A stretch of 64,000 bases of DNA from Bacteroidota bacterium. Its GTDB lineage: Bacteria > Bacteroidota > Bacteroidia > Bacteroidales > Dysgonomonadaceae. Positions within the stretch are counted from its first letter, which is position 1. Every line of letters starts with the position of its first letter. Both the position numbers and the translations under genes were made by a program. The notes beneath the pieces are model-generated. The model was not told the DNA's origin and searched no databases. It was given only the letters and a program-made list of their open reading frames with translations. Shown piece by piece: positions 61,140 to 64,000 of this stretch. The stretch is taken from contig JAEWQF010000027.1 of the NCBI GenBank assembly GCA_023399295.1, positions 14,514 to 78,513 on the forward strand. Reading direction: 5' to 3'.

Positions 61140-61742
61140 TTACAAACTTAAAAAAAATGTGACCCAGAACGGTACCGTGAAATCAATCACCATCCCGTGG
61201 AAAAGCGCAACGACCACATACTCCTCACCAGCGTAACGGGTGATGAATGGCAGGGTGGTATCCATGGTAGTGGCTCCCCCTGCCGATATGGGCGCCATCG
61301 GCCCAAAATAGCGTACCATCCAGGGTGCAAAAACAAGAACACTGAACTCGCGCATTATGTTCGCCAAAAGCGCTACCGTCCCCAGTTCCGGACTGCTGAG
61401 CCCGGTGATCAGGATGCTCGACAACGAGTAATAGGCAAATCCGGCCCCCACACTTAAACATTCTGTCAGGCTTCTGTCAGGCAGCAACAGGCTGATCAGT
61501 GCCACACCTGCGAAGGTTCCCACGGTGGTGGCCAGTGGCAGCAACATGATTTTGAGGCCATGACCCCTCAGCACCCGCAACATGTTCCTGCCGGAACCGA
61601 TTTGGATGCCTACCAGGAAAAGCAACAGATAAAGTATCCACCTTGAGATGCGTTCATCGAGCAATACCTCGGGCAGATCTACAGTCATCGCAGCTGTCAC
61701 GCCTGCCGCAAACAGAACCAGATAGAGTATTGTCTGTTTCAT
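61140..61742 (-). CDS. LysO family lysine exporter, C-terminal half
   Basis: A 200-residue protein with about six membrane segments and SVGAGFAYYSLSSILITG and GGATTMDTTLPFI (quoted in part), typical of the YbjE/LysO (DUF340) core. In E. coli LysO is one chain of about 300 residues; here the core is a separate gene overlapping its partner by four bases (ATGA). The two halves together would match full LysO. Confidence 0.85.
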   Translation of the reverse strand: MKQTILYLVLFAAGVTAAMTVDLPEVLLDERISRWILYLLLFLVGIQIGSGRNMLRVLRGHGLKIMLLPLATTVGTFAGVALISLLLPDRSLTECLSVGAGFAYYSLSSILITGLSSPELGTVALLANIMREFSVLVFAPWMVRYFGPMAPISAGGATTMDTTLPFITRYAGEEYVVVALFHGMVIDFTVPFWVTFFLSL

Positions 61743-62059
61743 CTCTCTCCCCGTTTGCTTAATCCCTGTTGATGGGAACTCTCTTGCGAACGAAGAAACA
61801 AACGTCGGTACAACAACCGGGCAGCAAACAGGCTTCCCAGTGTGCCACCAAGGGTCAACCACAACGCTTCCATCCCGATCGCAAGAAAACGGGTTACCAC
61901 CTGCTCGTTGTTCCCCACGGAAAAGCCCAGAAAGAGCAGTAGCAGCATGATCACAATATGTATCATCCTGCCGGTGCTTCCGACAATCTTCTTCTGTCGC
62001 AGCAGATAACCTGCAGCAATGCCGCACAGGATCGATAGAAAAATGGGTAAAAGTGTCAT
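61739..62059 (-). CDS. LysO family lysine exporter, N-terminal half
   Basis: A 106-residue protein with about three membrane helices, starting MTLLPIFLSILCGIAAGYLL and containing LLFLGFSVGNNEQV, which matches the N-terminus of LysO. Translation couples to the C-terminal half. ATG 62059 is preferred over one 15 codons upstream, since the extra residues are not like the family. Confidence 0.82.
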   Translation of the reverse strand: MTLLPIFLSILCGIAAGYLLRQKKIVGSTGRMIHIVIMLLLLFLGFSVGNNEQVVTRFLAIGMEALWLTLGGTLGSLFAARLLYRRLFLRSQESSHQQGLSKRGER

Positions 62060-62202
62060 CGATTTCGGTATATTTGCAAAAATAGTGAAAAAAGCGATTC
62101 GCATTACTAATTATTCGTAATGGTCCTCCTCTCCCGAATGCCAATTCGCGATTTAATATGTACTTTTAACGTTTTAAATAAAAGTCCAAATTTTCCTATT
62201 CA

Positions 62203-64000
62203 ATGAAACAAACAACTGTGCTCATCCTGTTCCTTTTTCTTGCTGCTTTCTCGTTTGCCGAACCAGTTACTGTAAAAGGAAAACTGGTTGCCGAAGCCGA
62301 CAATGAGGCCCTGCCCTATGCCACCATCTCGGTTGCCAGGGAAGAATCACCCGCCACCGTGATCCGAAAAATGGCAACCGATGAAACCGGATCCTTCACA
62401 ACCACCCTTGATCCGGGTAATTATCTTTTCACCTTTCATTTTGTCGGCATGGCTGAAACGGTAAAAAAAGCGGAGGTTACCGCCTCACAGAATCCGTTCG
62501 ATATGGGATTGATTGCAATGAGCGAGAGCAGCCGTCTGCTGGATGAGCTGAGCGTCACCGCCCAGGCACCGCTGGTGAAGGTTGACATCGACAAGCTCAC
62601 CTATAGTGCCAAGGATGACCCTGAGGCCTCCACATCCAATGTGCTCGACCTGTTGCGCAAGGTACCCCTAGTGACAATCGACGGTGAGGAGAACATACAG
62701 CTGAAAGGCTCCTCCAACTTTAAGATCTATCTCAACGGCAAACCCTCCAACATGATCTCATCCAATCCTGCCCAGGTGTTAAAGAGTATGCCTGCCAACA
62801 GCATCAAGGATGTGGAGGTGATCACCGATCCCGGAGCCAAATATGATGCCGAAGGAGTGGGGGGAATCATCAACATCATCACCGACAAACGGGTCGATGA
62901 TGGCTATACCGGCTCCGTGGGTGCCAATGGCGACACCTTCGGCGGCTATGGCGGTAGTGTCTACTTGGCAACCAAACAGGGTAAGGTGGGCTTCACCGGC
63001 AATGCCTCCTATTATCAGCATGCTCAACCGGTTTCAGAATCGGAGTTTAGCCGTAATGAGTTCAACCCGCAGAATTACCTGACTCAAAAAGGGAGTAGCG
63101 AGAGCGAGGGAGGAGGGCTCTTTTTGACCACCGCACTCAGTTATGAGCCCGATACGACCAACCTGTTCAACCTGTCACTCTCCCGTTTTGGTGGTAAGTT
63201 CAACTCTCTCTCCCTGATGGATGTGGTCTCTAACGGCATACGCGACTACAGCTACGACTCACGCAGCAACAGCGTCACTCAGTTCGGGGGGATGAGCCTG
63301 GCCGCCGATTACCAGCGTAATTTCAAGCGAAAGGGAGAGATGCTCACCCTCTCCTATCGTCTCGAGCATGACCCCAACGACAGTGAATACGAGAGTGCTT
63401 ACAACAACGTGGAGGGTGTGTTTTACTACCCCGATGGCTATAGACAGAGAAGCGAGAACAACGCTGGTGGCAATGAACATACCGGTCAGCTGGATTATGT
63501 GAACCCGCTGAACGGCAGGCACAGTCTGGAAGCAGGACTCAAGTATATCTTCCGTGACAACAGCAGCCGCGGAGAGCATTCCTATTATTTGGGGAGCGGT
63601 GACTGGTTGCCTGATCCCGACAGGCTGAATGATCTCGATCACCTGCAACGCATCACCTCGGGATATGCCGGCTACACCTACCGGCAGGGAAAAATGGGAT
63701 TGAAGGTAGGATTGCGTGGTGAGAACACCAACCAGGAGATACATTACATGAACAATGAACTGGATACGATTGTACACACCTCCTTCTTCGACCTGGTGCC
63801 TTCATTCACCCTCTCTTATCAGCTGGGGATGACGCAGACACTGCGCGGCGGATACAACATGCGGATCTCCCGCCCCGGCATCTGGTATCTCAATCCATAC
63901 ATCGACGACATGGATCCCAGCAACATCAGTTATGGCAATCCTCAACTGGACGGCGAACAACAGCACAACTTCAACCTCAATTATGGCACCTTCTCGCAGA
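62203..64000 (+). CDS. Outer-membrane receptor with carboxypeptidase-like domain, 3' end missing
   Basis: The reading frame is open from ATG 62203 to the window end (599 residues seen). A signal peptide (about 1-19, ending FAEP) is followed by a carboxypeptidase-regulatory-like domain (about 22-100), a TonB plug-like region with DVEVITDPGAKYDAEG and GIINIIT (about 105-230), and the first part of a beta-barrel (outer membrane beta-barrel 3 family). Its substrate is unknown; no SusD partner lies next to it in the window. Real C-terminus lies beyond 64000. Confidence 0.88.
   Translation, partial: MKQTTVLILFLFLAAFSFAEPVTVKGKLVAEADNEALPYATISVAREESPATVIRKMATDETGSFTTTLDPGNYLFTFHFVGMAETVKKAEVTASQNPFDMGLIAMSESSRLLDELSVTAQAPLVKVDIDKLTYSAKDDPEASTSNVLDLLRKVPLVTIDGEENIQLKGSSNFKIYLNGKPSNMISSNPAQVLKSMPANSIKDVEVITDPGAKYDAEGVGGIINIITDKRVDDGYTGSVGANGDTFGGYGGSVYLATKQGKVGFTGNASYYQHAQPVSESEFSRNEFNPQNYLTQKGSSESEGGGLFLTTALSYEPDTTNLFNLSLSRFGGKFNSLSLMDVVSNGIRDYSYDSRSNSVTQFGGMSLAADYQRNFKRKGEMLTLSYRLEHDPNDSEYESAYNNVEGVFYYPDGYRQRSENNAGGNEHTGQLDYVNPLNGRHSLEAGLKYIFRDNSSRGEHSYYLGSGDWLPDPDRLNDLDHLQRITSGYAGYTYRQGKMGLKVGLRGENTNQEIHYMNNELDTIVHTSFFDLVPSFTLSYQLGMTQTLRGGYNMRISRPGIWYLNPYIDDMDPSNISYGNPQLDGEQQHNFNLNYGTFSQ

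Overview
The window reads as chromosomal DNA of a Bacteroidota species, most likely order Bacteroidales and close to the Dysgonomonadaceae/Porphyromonadaceae. The evidence is: promoters of the TTG ... TAnnTTTG type; an N-succinylornithine (not ornithine) carbamoyltransferase; a secreted protease with a type IX sorting-type tail; DUF5683, DUF4271, DUF6132 and PorT-like proteins; and the gene pairs parAB-DUF5683-mltD and DUF4271-hemD. Base composition looks near half G+C by eye. Family placement is inference. I saw no rRNA, tRNA, CRISPR, insertion sequence, prophage or integrase, so this is core rather than accessory DNA.

Layout. 1-8.2 kb: the end of a threonine aldolase running into a 25-copy 7-bp tandem repeat, a UPF0316 membrane protein, mazG with a small zinc-ribbon gene, a DsbD-like reductant transporter, catalase and dnaB. 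8.3-12.7 kb: a LysM/periplasmic-binding fusion with an outer-membrane barrel, then a compact ArsR / DUF6132 / lipoprotein thioredoxin / DUF302 cassette preceded by an ArsR-type operator. 12.8-22.3 kb: secreted GH2 beta-galactosidase, U32 protein, gamma carbonic anhydrase, Xaa-Pro aminopeptidase, folB, lptB, ruvX, def. 22.3-24.7 kb: pgl and zwf (oxidative pentose phosphate). 24.8-26.1 kb: rpsF-rpsR-rplI. 26.1-29.4 kb: ackA, a 3-hydroxyacyl-CoA dehydrogenase-like gene and pta in one operon.

29.6-37.9 kb: an arginine operon on the minus strand in transcription order GNAT acetyltransferase-argG-argC-argD-argF'-argB-argE-like-argH, with an 8-bp tandem repeat in front of argB. Pro90 of ArgF' indicates succinylated intermediates. 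Divergent from it is a KamA-family radical SAM aminomutase with an altered substrate-site position. 39.8-44.1 kb: parA, parB, DUF5683, LysM lytic transglycosylase. 44.1-50.6 kb: type IX-type serine protease, prfB with a programmed +1 frameshift, NlpC/P60 lipoprotein, HAD phosphatase, FAD oxidoreductase. 50.6-54.7 kb: a 460-base gene-free stretch, metK, a LOG-family protein, DUF4271 and hemD. 54.7-64 kb: rnpA-yidD-tatD, RNase HI, a secreted C1 peptidase, murF, a metallophosphoesterase, a split LysO exporter and the start of an outer-membrane receptor cut by the window end.

The most unusual items are the two short-unit tandem repeat arrays, the ArsR/thioredoxin/DUF302 cassette with its operator, the altered KamA protein, the dehydrogenase gene inside ackA-pta, and a pair of 24-bp direct repeats upstream of pta.
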